A DNA stretch of 14,185 bases from the NCBI GenBank assembly GCA_937925565.1, contig CALALM010000277.1, forward strand, positions 1 through 14,185, read 5' to 3'. Positions 6,260-14,185 of this stretch are shown piece after piece. Source of the DNA: an uncultured Centipeda sp. GTDB taxonomy: Bacteria > Bacillota > Negativicutes > Selenomonadales > Selenomonadaceae. The notes beneath the pieces were generated by a model. The model was not told the origin of the DNA, made no database searches, and saw only the letters and a list, made by a program, of their open reading frames with translations. Both the position numbers and the translations under genes were made by a program. How positions within the stretch are numbered: the stretch's first letter is position 1; each line of letters begins with the position of its first letter.

Positions 6260-6982
6260 ATGTTCGCGAGACTCAAACGTGATATTCGCGTTATCTTTGA
6301 GCGTGACCCTGCGGCGCGGAGCACGATCGAGGTCTTGCTCTGTTACGGCGGTCTGCATGCCATCTGGCTTCATCGTATATCGCACGCACTCTATGTGCGC
6401 GGCTGGGTGCTCCTCCCGCGCCTGATCTCCAACTTCGGACGATTTCTGACGGGCATTGAGATCCACCCCGGGGCAAAGATCGGCGAGGGGCTCTTCATCG
6501 ACCACGGCACGGGCATTGTCATCGGCGAGACAGCGGAGCTTGGCAAAAACGTTACGCTCTATCAGGGCGTGACACTCGGCGGCACGGGCAAGGAGAAGGG
6601 CAAGCGACATCCGACACTCGGCAGCAATGTCGTTGTCGCCTCGGGTGCGAAGGTGCTCGGCTCGTTCACCGTGGGCGACCATGCGAAAATCGGCGCAGGC
6701 TCTGTCGTGCTGAAGCCCGTGCCAGCACATGCGACCGTCGTCGGCATCCCGGGGCGGATTGTCATGATGAACGGACAGCGCGTTCGTACGGAGGAGGATT
6801 TTCTCAGAGCACGGGAACTTTCGCTTGAATGCGAGGAGAGCGCGGAGGAGATCGCAAGCGAGCTGGATGTCGATCTTGATCACGACATGCTGCCCGATCC
6901 CGAGGCGGAGATAATCGAGCAGATGCGGCAGGAGATCGAGGTGCTGAAAGCGCGCCTCTCCGAACTGGAAGAACGAAAATAG
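6260..6982 (+). CDS. cysE: Serine O-acetyltransferase
   Basis: A 240-residue enzyme that acetylates serine with acetyl-CoA to give O-acetylserine, the carbon precursor for cysteine. An N-terminal helical part (1-60) is followed by the left-handed beta-helix hexapeptide domain (about 65-165). It carries the catalytic IDHGTG (D81, H82), the [12 protein letters not shown] loop (107-118, H117) and the family ending VVGIPGR. The ATG at 6260 is preferred over the in-frame upstream ATG at 6137. GGAGAGGA (6245-6252) precedes it, the protein then starts like other short Firmicutes CysE proteins, and the upstream codons overlap promoter and hairpin. An acidic, then coiled-coil-like tail (about 175-240) ends in ERK. 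It therefore lacks the C-terminal isoleucine with which many CysE proteins dock into cysteine synthase. cysS follows after 12 bases. Confidence 0.95.
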   Translation: MFARLKRDIRVIFERDPAARSTIEVLLCYGGLHAIWLHRISHALYVRGWVLLPRLISNFGRFLTGIEIHPGAKIGEGLFIDHGTGIVIGETAELGKNVTLYQGVTLGGTGKEKGKRHPTLGSNVVVASGAKVLGSFTVGDHAKIGAGSVVLKPVPAHATVVGIPGRIVMMNGQRVRTEEDFLRARELSLECEESAEEIASELDVDLDHDMLPDPEAEIIEQMRQEIEVLKARLSELEERK

Positions 6983-6994
6983 AGGAGAGTTATC

Positions 6995-8422
6995 ATGCTT
7001 ACCGTATACAATACAATGACGCGAAAAAAGGAAGCGTTTCATCCGCTGCATGCGGGCGAAGTCAGCATCTACTGCTGCGGCGTGACGCCGTACAACGATC
7101 CGCACATCGGGAACGCGCGCCCCTTTGTCACATGGGATGTCATCCGCCGCTATCTTGCACGCAAAGGGTACAAGGTATGCTATATCCAGAACTTTACGGA
7201 TGTGGACGATAAGATCATCCATGCCGCGAATCGCGAAGGCGTGACGTGGAAGGAGATCTCTGATCGCTACATCGCCGCATATTTCAAGGCGATGGATGCG
7301 CTCAATGTACGCCGTGCCGATGTGTTCCCGCGCGTCTCCGAGACGATGGAGGACATCATCCGCATGATCGAGACACTGATTGCGCGCGGCTATGCGTACG
7401 TGACGGAGGCGGGCGATGTCTACTATCGCGTGGAGGCGTTCGCGCATTACGGCCGCCTCAGTGGGCGCAGCCTCGACGATATGGAGGCAGGTGCGCGCGT
7501 CGAGGTCAACGAAACGAAGGAGCACCCGATGGACTTCGCCCTCTGGAAGGCGGCAAAGCCCGGTGAACCCTCATGGGAGAGTCCGTGGGGACAGGGTCGT
7601 CCCGGCTGGCACATCGAGTGCTCGGCGATGTCCGTGAAATACCTCGGTGATGCCTTCGACTTCCACGGCGGCGGCAACGACCTCATCTTCCCGCACCACG
7701 AGAATGAGATTGCGCAGGCGGAGCCGTGCATTGACGGCGATGAGAAATTTGCGCGCTATTGGTTGCACAACGGCTTTATTACGATCGACAACGAGAAGAT
7801 GTCGAAGTCGAAGAACAACTTCTTTACGGTCAAGGACATCCTTAAGGAATTCCCGGGCGAGGTCATCCGCTTCTTCATCCTCCAGACCCACTACCGCAGC
7901 CCGCTCGACTTCAGTGACGAACGTCTGCATGAGGCGCAGACAGCACTGGATCGTCTGCGGAATGCGAACACGGTCATTGCAGAGCTCTCACAGCGCGAGG
8001 GGACATCGGACACGGCGGCAGAGCTGGCGGTGCAGGCTGAGACGTTCCTGCGTGACTTCGACGCAGCAATGGATGATGATTTCAACACGGCGCTTGCGAT
8101 CAGCCAGATGTTCGGACTTGCGAAGGAGATCAACCGCTACCATCAGGAGATCGAGCGCGGCGTTGCATTCGATGCGGCAAACTTTAAGAAGGCGGCGGAT
8201 GACTATCACGCGATGGCGGAGATCATCGGCATATTCGAGCAGGAAGAGGCTACGGCGGATGATGGTCTCGCCGATGCCCTGATGGAGCTCATCATCGGCA
8301 TTCGTCAGGAGGCGCGTGCAGCGAAGAACTGGGCGGTCGCGGACAGGATTCGCGACGGGCTCAAGGAGGCGGGCGTTGTGATCGAGGATACGCCGACGGG
8401 CGTGCGCTGGAAAAGGGCTTGA
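6995..8422 (+). CDS. cysS: Cysteinyl-tRNA synthetase
   Basis: A 475-residue class I aminoacyl-tRNA synthetase that charges tRNA-Cys with cysteine in the cytoplasm; the length is normal. The HIGH-type signature is HIGN (37-40). The zinc ligands that read cysteine are visible at C28, C209 (GWHIEC), H234 and E238 (PHHENE). KMSKS is at 268-272, and KIIHAA (73-78) is the conserved segment linked in this family to persulfide-forming activity. The C-terminal helical anticodon-binding part (about 310-475) is complete. AGGAGAG upstream gives a good ribosome site. The gene follows cysE by 12 bases and precedes mrnC by six, matching the standard Firmicutes order. Confidence 0.98.
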   Translation: MLTVYNTMTRKKEAFHPLHAGEVSIYCCGVTPYNDPHIGNARPFVTWDVIRRYLARKGYKVCYIQNFTDVDDKIIHAANREGVTWKEISDRYIAAYFKAMDALNVRRADVFPRVSETMEDIIRMIETLIARGYAYVTEAGDVYYRVEAFAHYGRLSGRSLDDMEAGARVEVNETKEHPMDFALWKAAKPGEPSWESPWGQGRPGWHIECSAMSVKYLGDAFDFHGGGNDLIFPHHENEIAQAEPCIDGDEKFARYWLHNGFITIDNEKMSKSKNNFFTVKDILKEFPGEVIRFFILQTHYRSPLDFSDERLHEAQTALDRLRNANTVIAELSQREGTSDTAAELAVQAETFLRDFDAAMDDDFNTALAISQMFGLAKEINRYHQEIERGVAFDAANFKKAADDYHAMAEIIGIFEQEEATADDGLADALMELIIGIRQEARAAKNWAVADRIRDGLKEAGVVIEDTPTGVRWKRA

Positions 8423-8428
8423 GCGCGC

Positions 8429-8923
8429 ATGAAGTTTGAACGCTTTCAGCAGCTCGTGCGCATGATGTTCCTGCCCGATGCAGCGGGTAATATCCGCACA
8501 CGCTATGAGCATGTGGATGCGGCGCATATACATCCGCTCGTTCTCGCCTATGTGGGTGACGCCTACTTTCACCTCTACGTGCGCATGCGCCTCCTCTCCT
8601 ACGAACAGGCACAGGTGCAGGCGCTTCATTCGTTCAGTGCGCAGATCGTTTCGGCACTCTGGCAGGCGCATGCCTATCGCGCCATTTCGGATATGCTCAC
8701 AGAGGAGGAGCAGACGATCTATCGGCGCGCGCGCAATACAAAGAGCCACGCACCGCGCAGCGCGTCCGTCGCGGACTATCATACGAGTACGGGCTTCGAG
8801 GCGCTGCTCGGGAGCCTTTACATACGTGAGGAGCACGAACGCCTTGAGGAGATCGCGGAGGCGGCATTTCAGATCATCGCCAAAGAGATGATGAATCAGC
8901 AGGAGCAAACGCATGGAAATTAA
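8429..8923 (+). CDS. mrnC: Mini-ribonuclease III
   Basis: A 164-residue RNase III catalytic domain without the double-stranded-RNA-binding domain, as expected for MrnC. It matures the ends of 23S rRNA precursor in Bacillus. The acidic catalytic positions lie in LAYVGDAY (D44) and in GFEALLGSLY (E124). RNTKSHAPRSASVADYH, between the two, is typical of the family. The gene starts six bases after cysS with only a poor Shine-Dalgarno, so coupled translation is likely. Its last 11 bases overlap the start of thyX. Confidence 0.95.
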   Translation: MKFERFQQLVRMMFLPDAAGNIRTRYEHVDAAHIHPLVLAYVGDAYFHLYVRMRLLSYEQAQVQALHSFSAQIVSALWQAHAYRAISDMLTEEEQTIYRRARNTKSHAPRSASVADYHTSTGFEALLGSLYIREEHERLEEIAEAAFQIIAKEMMNQQEQTHGN

Positions 8924-9551
8924 ACTGATTGCAAAGACACCGAACTATCTAAAGACATGCTGGACGGCGGCACGGACATGCTACAGTGCGGACTCGCCGA
9001 TCGAACTCCTTGCACAGGAAAAGACGGATGAAGAGATGCTGCGCCTCCTCGAACGCATCATGACGAGCAAGCATCTTTCGGTGGTGGAGCACTGCACCAT
9101 GACCTTCGCCGTCAAGGATGTTTCGCGCACGCTGCTCGCGCAGTACAGCCGCCACCGCATCGGCGTTTCACTGAGCGTGCAGAGCCAGCGCTACGTTTCT
9201 GAGCAGTCTGCGAAGCAGACGGACGGACTCTTCGGTCACGTCGTCCCGCAGACGATCGCCGACAACAATGAAGCCTATGTACGTTATATGGCGTGCATGC
9301 GCCAGATTCAGACGGCGTATGACGACCTGCTCGCGATGGGCGTTGCAAAGCAGGACGCGCGTTTTGTTCTGCCGGGCGGTGCGTGTACGAATTTCGTCAC
9401 GACACTCAACCTACGCTCCTTTATGGATGTGTATGAGAAACGCGTACGGACACCCGGTGCACAGTGGGAGATCAAGGAGATGATGCTCCGCATGCGTGAT
9501 CTCATTGTTGCCGAGGAATCATGGCTTGAGCGCTTTATCCCGCGCGGATGA
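8913..9551 (+). CDS. thyX: Flavin-dependent thymidylate synthase
   Basis: A 212-residue ThyX. It methylates dUMP to dTMP using methylene-tetrahydrofolate, FAD and NADPH, and is unrelated to ThyA. Landmarks are SVVEH (56-60), the signature RHR (80-82) with the SQR serine (S91) eight residues further on, ARFVLPGGACTN (149-160) and AQWEIKEM (183-190). The spacer between RHR and S is eight residues, the longer form of the RHR-X7/8-S signature. AGGAG (8901-8905) lies inside the end of mrnC, seven bases before the ATG, and the two genes overlap by 11 bases. In Bacillus nothing separates mrnC from rlmB, so this gene is an insertion into the conserved block. Codon use looks like that of its neighbours by eye, so recent transfer is not suggested. 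Confidence 0.96.
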   Translation: MEIKLIAKTPNYLKTCWTAARTCYSADSPIELLAQEKTDEEMLRLLERIMTSKHLSVVEHCTMTFAVKDVSRTLLAQYSRHRIGVSLSVQSQRYVSEQSAKQTDGLFGHVVPQTIADNNEAYVRYMACMRQIQTAYDDLLAMGVAKQDARFVLPGGACTNFVTTLNLRSFMDVYEKRVRTPGAQWEIKEMMLRMRDLIVAEESWLERFIPRG

Positions 9552-9566
9552 TGTAGGGGGCGCGCA

Positions 9567-10418
9567 ATGAAAGCGAAAGAACAGCGCACGGAAAAGCGCA
9601 GAGAAAAACACGCTGAGAAGAACCTTGCAAAACATGCGGAAGAGCGCACAGCAGAACAGCCCGCCCATATTCTTGCCGGACGCCACGCGATCGTCGAGGC
9701 AATCAAGGCGGGGCGCGGCATCAACCGCATCCTGCTCGCGGATGGACTGCACGGAAGCTCCGTGCATGAGCTGCGCGATCTTGCGCGCGAGCACGGCATT
9801 ACGGTAGATGTTGTGGGGCGTGCAAAGCTGGACGCCGCCGTGCCCGAGGGCGTGCGTCATCAGGGGGCACTTGCCTACGTCGCGCCCGTCGCCTATGTCG
9901 CTGTCGAGGAGATTATCGCGACGGCGCGGGAGCGCGGCGAGGATCCTCTGCTGCTCCTCTTGGACGGCATCGAGGATCCGCAAAACCTCGGTGCTCTCCT
10001 CCGAACGGCGGACGCCGCGGGCGTGCACGGGATTCTCCTGCCGCGACGTCACAGTGTACCGCTCACGGAGACCGTCGCGCGCGTCTCGGCGGGAGCACTC
10101 GAATACGTATCCGTCGCGCGCATCGGCAACATTGCGCAGACCATGCGCGCGCTGAAGGAGCAGGGCTTTTGGATTGCAGGCACGGATATGGCGGGCGAGG
10201 AGATGTATGACCGTGCAAACCTCACGGGTGCGCTCGTGCTCGTGATCGGCAGCGAGGGGCGCGGCATGAGCCGCCTCACGCGCGACCTCTGCGACTTCAC
10301 CGTGCGCCTGCCGATGCACGGAAAGATCAACTCGCTCAACGCCTCGGTCGCGGGTGCAATCCTCATGTACGAAGCATTGCGCCAGCGCACGGCAAAGGCT
10401 GCGGTGCAGCATGGCTAG
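9567..10418 (+). CDS. rlmB: 23S rRNA (guanosine-2'-O-)-methyltransferase RlmB
   Basis: A 283-residue TrmH/SpoU-type SPOUT methyltransferase that 2'-O-methylates G2251 (E. coli numbering) in the peptidyl-transferase P loop of 23S rRNA using S-adenosylmethionine. An N-terminal substrate-binding domain (about 33-105) has the usual LAGRHAIVEAI. The trefoil-knot domain carries motif 1 DPQNLGALLRTADA (137-150), motif 2 IGSEGRGMS (227-235) and motif 3 LPMHGKINSLNASVA (248-262). A lysine/arginine/glutamate-rich extension (about 1-33) precedes the domain and may help bind RNA. TAGGGGG (9554-9560) is six bases before the ATG. The stop overlaps yacP by eight bases. Confidence 0.95.
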   Translation: MKAKEQRTEKRREKHAEKNLAKHAEERTAEQPAHILAGRHAIVEAIKAGRGINRILLADGLHGSSVHELRDLAREHGITVDVVGRAKLDAAVPEGVRHQGALAYVAPVAYVAVEEIIATARERGEDPLLLLLDGIEDPQNLGALLRTADAAGVHGILLPRRHSVPLTETVARVSAGALEYVSVARIGNIAQTMRALKEQGFWIAGTDMAGEEMYDRANLTGALVLVIGSEGRGMSRLTRDLCDFTVRLPMHGKINSLNASVAGAILMYEALRQRTAKAAVQHG

Positions 10419-10944
10419 GCAGCGCGAGAGCGAGTACTACCTCATCGATGGCTACAACGTTATCAACGCATGGCCGGAGCTCATGCGCCTGCGCAGCAAC
10501 CTCGACGAGGCGCGTGATGTCCTCGTCCACATCCTCACAGAGTACGGTGCCTTCGAGAACTACGAGATGACCGTCGTGTTCGATGCGTTTTTTACCGAGG
10601 ACGAGGAGCACGAGCTGCAGATCACGGATCGGATGAAGGTCATCTATACGGGCGCTGGGGAGACGGCGGACAGCTGTATCGAGCGCCTTGCCTATACGGC
10701 GGTGCGCGCAGGACGCGAGGTGCATGTCGTTACCTCCGACGGCGCGGAGCAGAGCGTCATCCTCGGCGCGGGCGCCTACCGCATCACCTCGCCCGAGCTG
10801 CGCCGCTCCGTGAAAAAGACGAAGAAGCTGATGAAGGCGGAGTACATGAATCCGCACATTCAACCGCTTGCGCGCAGCGAACTGCACGAGCGAATCGACA
10901 GCGACACACTCGCACGCCTTGAAGAACTGCGGCGGGGGAAATAA
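10411..10944 (+). CDS. yacP: YacP/Rae1-like NYN-domain ribosome-associated endoribonuclease
   Basis: A 177-residue NYN (PIN-like) nuclease. In Bacillus this protein (Rae1) cuts mRNA in the ribosomal A site. The acidic metal-binding residues are visible in LIDGYNVI (D13), VVFDAF (D58), ETADSCIE (D87) and TSDGAEQ (D110). The C-terminal part is basic and helical (KKTKKLMK), fitting ribosome or RNA contact. The ATG at 10411 begins the family sequence at its usual place and overlaps the end of rlmB by eight bases. A longer upstream frame would run back into rlmB and is not needed. In Bacillus sigH follows; here a terminator and convergent potassium-transport genes follow instead. Confidence 0.9.
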   Translation: MARQRESEYYLIDGYNVINAWPELMRLRSNLDEARDVLVHILTEYGAFENYEMTVVFDAFFTEDEEHELQITDRMKVIYTGAGETADSCIERLAYTAVRAGREVHVVTSDGAEQSVILGAGAYRITSPELRRSVKKTKKLMKAEYMNPHIQPLARSELHERIDSDTLARLEELRRGK

Positions 10945-10952
10945 GAAGCGAA

Positions 10953-10998
10953 ATACAAAAACTCTTTGAACCATAAATGGCTCAAAGAGTTTTTGTAT
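10953..10998. terminator. Bidirectional terminator between yacP and the trk operon
   Basis: A perfect 17-bp inverted repeat runs from ATACAAAAACTCTTTGA (10953-10969) to TCAAAGAGTTTTTGTAT (10982-10998). The inner segment can extend the hairpin through CCAT and ATGG. Each strand ends its right arm with TTTTT, so the element can stop transcription from both sides. It lies eight bases after the yacP stop and six bases from the trkH stop on the other strand. Confidence 0.92.
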
Positions 10999-11004
10999 AT
11001 GTGC

Positions 11005-12453
11005 TTACCACCGCTTCGTCTTGCGCCAGAACGAGGGACGCAGGAGGATCAGCAGGGTAAATATTTCAAGGCGGCCGAGCAGCATGGAGATACAGAGCAC
11101 CGCCTTTACAAAGTCGGAGAGCGGCGCATAGGTGGAGGTCGCGCTTACGATGCCAAACGCGGGGCCGATGTTGCCGATGGTTGTGATGGCGACGGCAATC
11201 GCGTCGAACGGGAGCAGACCGTCCATCGTGAGGAGGAACGCGGTCACGAAGATGATCGCGAAGTAGAGGAAGAAGAACGTCCCCACGCGCAGGAGCATCG
11301 CACTGTCCACATGTGCGCCGCCGAGCGAGATATCGACAACGCGATGCGGGTTCAGCTTCTGGAGGATGACAGCGCGCGCATTGCGTACGAGAAGGATGAT
11401 GCGCGCAACCTTGATGCCGCTTGCCGTCGATCCTGCACAGCCGCCGATCGTCATGAGGAGGAGCAGGAGGAGTTTCGAGAATGTCGGCCACGTTTCAAAG
11501 TCTGCCGATACAAAGCCTGTCGTGGAGAGCGATGTCACCTGAAATATGGCGAAGCGTACAGATGTCGCGAAATCCATCCCCATCTCAATGATGAGGTTGA
11601 GCGCGACGAGCAGCATGGCGACGAGGATCATGCAGAGATAGGTGCGGAACTCCGTATTCCGGAGGATGACGGACGGGCCCTTGACCCACGCACGGTAGTA
11701 GAGGGAGAAGCTGCCGCCTGCAAGGAACATGAAGAGGGCAGTCCACAGTTCGAACGGCAGACTGTGAAAGTGCATTGTGCTGTCGTCGTATGTCGAAAAA
11801 CCGCACGTCCCAATCGTCGACATTGCGTGTGTGAGGGCGATGCTGAAGTCCACGCCGCAGAGCATGAAGATCGCTGTTGTAAACGTCGTAAATATGAGGT
11901 AAATCTTGAAGAGTGCCATCGTCATATCGCGCAGGCGCGGCATGACGCGATCCATCGTCGGGCCCGCACCCTCGGCGTTATACATATAGATGGTACTTGC
12001 GCCGGACTGCGGCAGGAGCGCGATAAAGATCACGATGATACCGAGGCCCCCAATCCACGCCGTCATCATGCGCCAGAAGAGGAGGCTGTAGGGGAGGGAG
12101 CCGAGCGAGGCAAAGACCGTTGCCCCCGTTCCCGTGAAGCCAGAGATGCTTTCAAAGAGCGCGTCGAGAAAGCCGAGATAATTGCCGAGCAGGTAGGGGA
12201 GCATACCGAGAAACGTCCCCGTGAACCAACCGAACGCCGTGATGGCGATGCCCTCGCGCGCCGTCAGCTCCTCGGCAGGCTTTCCGTAGCGGCGGAAACC
12301 AACGCCGACAAATGCGCTGACGAGGACGGACAGCGTGAACGCCTCACGGGTGGGCTCGTCGCCTGCGACTGCAAGAATGAGCGGGATCACAAGCGCCGCC
12401 GCCATTGCGAATGAGAGGCGCGAGAGAATGTAGTTGACGGTGTAGATATTCAT
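11005..12453 (-). CDS. trkH: TrkH-family potassium uptake membrane subunit (first paralogue)
   Basis: A 482-residue polytopic membrane protein of the TrkH/KtrB family, which conducts K+ into the cell and is gated by a cytoplasmic RCK subunit. Its four pore loops carry the filter glycines in TGTGAT (107-112), STIGTCGF (212-219), SLSTTGF (308-314) and TTIGNIGP (424-431). The GGCAGSTASGIKVAR stretch (337-351) is the conserved intramembrane region, and GRLEIF (460-465) closes the family pattern. The length is normal. Its filter is closer to the usual TrkH consensus than that of its neighbour. The ATG is six bases after the neighbour's stop, and the AGGTGG ribosome site lies in the neighbour's last codons. 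It is the last gene of a minus-strand operon with trkA. Confidence 0.95.
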   Translation of the reverse strand: MNIYTVNYILSRLSFAMAAALVIPLILAVAGDEPTREAFTLSVLVSAFVGVGFRRYGKPAEELTAREGIAITAFGWFTGTFLGMLPYLLGNYLGFLDALFESISGFTGTGATVFASLGSLPYSLLFWRMMTAWIGGLGIIVIFIALLPQSGASTIYMYNAEGAGPTMDRVMPRLRDMTMALFKIYLIFTTFTTAIFMLCGVDFSIALTHAMSTIGTCGFSTYDDSTMHFHSLPFELWTALFMFLAGGSFSLYYRAWVKGPSVILRNTEFRTYLCMILVAMLLVALNLIIEMGMDFATSVRFAIFQVTSLSTTGFVSADFETWPTFSKLLLLLLMTIGGCAGSTASGIKVARIILLVRNARAVILQKLNPHRVVDISLGGAHVDSAMLLRVGTFFFLYFAIIFVTAFLLTMDGLLPFDAIAVAITTIGNIGPAFGIVSATSTYAPLSDFVKAVLCISMLLGRLEIFTLLILLRPSFWRKTKRW

Positions 12454-12459
12454 AGCGTT

Positions 12460-13899
12460 CTACCACCTGTGTCCCGTGTCTTCGAGGAGGGAGCCGATGA
12501 AGAGAAAGAAAGCAAAGATCTCGATGCGCCCGAGGATCATGAGGAGAGCGCAGAGGAGCTTCGTCCAGATGGGCAGGCTCGTGACCGTATCCAGATCTGC
12601 GAGCGAGGCGACGCCGCCCGTTGTCGTCAGGCAGGAGACCGTCAGAGTGATCGTTTCGATGGGACTGAGTCCGGCAAGGGCGATGAAAAGGCTGCTGATG
12701 GAAAAGACTGTCGCGGAGATGAACGCAAGCACGAGGATGCGCCCCGCAGAGTGCAGGGGTACAATTCCACCGCCCTGCCGCACGGCAAACACCATGCGCG
12801 GATGCAGTGTCCGCAGCAGTTCCGTCCACGAAAGTGAGATGAGGACGAGCACGCGCGATATGCGGAAACCACCCGCCGAAGAACCCATGCAGCCGCCGAT
12901 GACGGCGAGCAGGATGAGCAGCAGTTCGGAGCCGCTATGAAACGAGATTTCCTCCTGCAGCATGAGCCCGTTCGTCGAAAGAAAGGAAATGGCGTAGAAG
13001 AAACCGTAGCTGACGGCACGCGCAATCGTCTGCGTACCGTGTAATATGGGCAGAATTGAAAGCAATGTTCCCGCACAGAGAAAGAGCGCGAAAAAGGAGC
13101 GCAGCTCCATATGCTGTGTGAGTTCGGTGTTCGACCTGCGGTGCAGCATCTGCCAGAGTGTGAGGAGCGGCAGCGCCGAGAGCAGGGCGACGAGACCGCT
13201 GCCCAGCATGAGCAGCGGAGCGGGAGGAAGTCCGCCGGTAACCGGACCCGCGCCCGAGGAGATGGTAAAGAGCGCGAGGATGAGCGCAGGGAAAATCTCA
13301 TCGCCCGCCGCGAGGTAGATGATGACAGCGATGACTGTGATTGCAATGTAGATCAGCGTCATCTCGCGCATGGGGCGCATCATTCGGTTCCAGAGCGGAC
13401 TGAAGAGTCGTTCCTGCCGTACGGTGAAGTCAACGCCGAAACAGCCGCTCACGACGGGCAGCACCGATACGAGGATTACGATGAAGAGCAGACCACCGAA
13501 CCAGCTCATCAGTGCACGCCAAAGGATGAGTGAGGGCGGAAGCGTCTCGTTGAGCGCCGTCATGCCCGTTGTCGTGAGCGCGGAGATGCACTCGAAGAAC
13601 GTGTCCACGGGCGAGAGGTGCAGCCCCGCCAGATGAAACGGCAGCATGCCGAGCACAGCGAGCAGGAACCAGACGGAAAGGAGGAAGAGCGTCCCCTCCT
13701 CGACCGAGAGCTGACGCATATGGCTGCGCCCCATATTGCCGAACACCATGCCGAGGATCGCGGTCAGAACGCCGAGCGCGAGAAACGATCCCGCGAGCGG
13801 ATCGCCGAGCACAAAGCCATAGCCGAACGGGATGAGGTAGATCGGCGCAAAGACATATGCCGTACGTCCCATGAGCACCCAGAACAAATCGAAACGCAT
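12460..13899 (-). CDS. TrkH-family potassium uptake membrane subunit (second, more divergent paralogue)
   Basis: A 479-residue second TrkH-like protein in the same operon. Pore-loop glycines remain in LTTTGM (108-113), TISSGAGP (212-219), FLSTNGL (306-312) and LTTTGG (424-429). GGCMGSSAGGFRISR (335-349) and GRIEIF (457-462) match the family. The second and third loops differ from the usual TxG forms, so selectivity (K+, Na+ or mixed) cannot be read with confidence. Its ATG overlaps the trkA stop by one base (TGATG), and GGAG (13907-13910 on this strand) gives a good ribosome site, showing tight coupling to the regulatory subunit. It is unlike the first paralogue over most of its length, so this looks like an old duplication rather than a recent one. 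Confidence 0.93.
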   Translation of the reverse strand: MRFDLFWVLMGRTAYVFAPIYLIPFGYGFVLGDPLAGSFLALGVLTAILGMVFGNMGRSHMRQLSVEEGTLFLLSVWFLLAVLGMLPFHLAGLHLSPVDTFFECISALTTTGMTALNETLPPSLILWRALMSWFGGLLFIVILVSVLPVVSGCFGVDFTVRQERLFSPLWNRMMRPMREMTLIYIAITVIAVIIYLAAGDEIFPALILALFTISSGAGPVTGGLPPAPLLMLGSGLVALLSALPLLTLWQMLHRRSNTELTQHMELRSFFALFLCAGTLLSILPILHGTQTIARAVSYGFFYAISFLSTNGLMLQEEISFHSGSELLLILLAVIGGCMGSSAGGFRISRVLVLISLSWTELLRTLHPRMVFAVRQGGGIVPLHSAGRILVLAFISATVFSISSLFIALAGLSPIETITLTVSCLTTTGGVASLADLDTVTSLPIWTKLLCALLMILGRIEIFAFFLFIGSLLEDTGHRW

Positions 13900-14185
13900 C
13901 AGTCGTCTCCAAAATAGGCAAGCGCCTTTTTCGCGAAACTCTTAAGGACGAAAAGGATCACGCGGTCACCCGGCAGGAGCTCCGTCATGCCGTTCGGGAT
14001 CGCTGCCTCCTCGTTGCGTACATAGGCACAGACGAGGCATTCACGCGGGAGATTCGCATTCATCAATTTCTTTCCGACAACGGAAGCGCCGGAACTGACA
14101 ATCACCTCGAGCGCCTCCGCACGGGCGCCCTCAAGGAGAGTCACGCGCGTCACAACGCCGCCGCGCGCGTAGGCAAGCACCTCGC
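13899..14185 (-). CDS. trkA: TrkA-type potassium uptake regulatory subunit, C-terminal part
   Basis: This is the 3' end of a minus-strand gene cut by the right edge of the window. About 95 residues are visible, and the frame stays open to the edge. They match an RCK_C (TrkA C-terminal) domain, with VVGKKLMNANLPRECLVCAYVR followed by PNGMTELLPGDRVILFV, here given as VVGKKLMN and LLPGDRVILFV. In Trk systems this cytoplasmic subunit binds nucleotide through its N-terminal Rossmann domain, which is outside the window, and gates TrkH. The stop overlaps the start of the next gene by one base, which confirms the operon. Confidence 0.9.
   Translation of the reverse strand, partial: EVLAYARGGVVTRVTLLEGARAEALEVIVSSGASVVGKKLMNANLPRECLVCAYVRNEEAAIPNGMTELLPGDRVILFVLKSFAKKALAYFGDD

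Noticed and set aside
6176-7525. A 449-codon minus-strand frame across cysE and the start of cysS
   Set aside because: It spans two secure genes and the leader on the other strand and contains no known motif, so it is a codon-bias shadow.
8913-9551. Recent horizontal transfer of thyX
   Set aside because: It overlaps mrnC with its ribosome site inside that gene, and its codon use looks like its neighbours by eye, so it is well integrated. No mobile-element remnants are visible.
10966-12414. A 482-codon open frame on the plus strand opposite the first trkH
   Set aside because: Its product is a highly charged, Arg/Glu/His-rich sequence with no domain. It mirrors the membrane gene on the other strand, whose pore loops are clear, so it is an antisense shadow in GC-rich DNA.

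Overview
The window reads as a GC-rich (by eye, not counted) Firmicutes chromosome with housekeeping genes throughout. I saw no insertion sequence, phage gene, CRISPR array or integration junction. The order cysE-cysS-mrnC-rlmB-yacP(rae1) is the classical Firmicutes block. The GC-rich composition, a flavin-dependent thymidylate synthase inside that block, the ComFB protein and the TrkH/TrkA set fit best with a Negativicutes (Selenomonas-like) bacterium. That placement is inference, because no 16S gene or database match is available here.

Layout. (1) 1-505: the 3' end of prs (PRPP synthetase), closed by a strong terminator. (2) 567-2875, plus strand: an apparent operon of a thioredoxin-reductase-like flavoprotein, a Crp/Fnr-type regulator and a two-helix membrane protein of unknown function. 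(3) 2911-2985: tRNA-Arg(CCG) with encoded CCA, a near-consensus promoter that starts inside the end of the preceding gene, and its own terminator. (4) 3115-6100: a two-gene unit of a large divergent Hsp70/actin-like ATPase (888 aa) with unassigned flanking domains, followed by a ComFB-family protein. This is the least explained part of the window. (5) 6137-10944: a promoter built into the preceding terminator, a structured leader, then cysE, cysS, mrnC, thyX, rlmB and yacP in tight succession. The unit joins cysteine synthesis and charging to 23S rRNA maturation and methylation, ribosome-associated mRNA cleavage and dTMP synthesis. It ends at a perfect 17-bp bidirectional terminator. (6) 11005-14185, minus strand, convergent: a Trk-type potassium uptake operon, read trkA (partial, cut by the window edge), trkH-like 2, trkH-like 1.

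How they work together. CysE makes O-acetylserine for cysteine synthesis and CysS loads cysteine on tRNA. MrnC, RlmB and YacP act on the ribosome or on ribosome-bound RNA. The Trk genes encode two membrane subunits and a cytoplasmic regulatory RCK subunit. The flavoprotein/Crp operon suggests redox-responsive control. The Hsp70-like/ComFB pair has no assignable pathway. Intergenic spaces are all short, none exceeds 300 bases without a gene, and most contain recognisable promoters or terminators.
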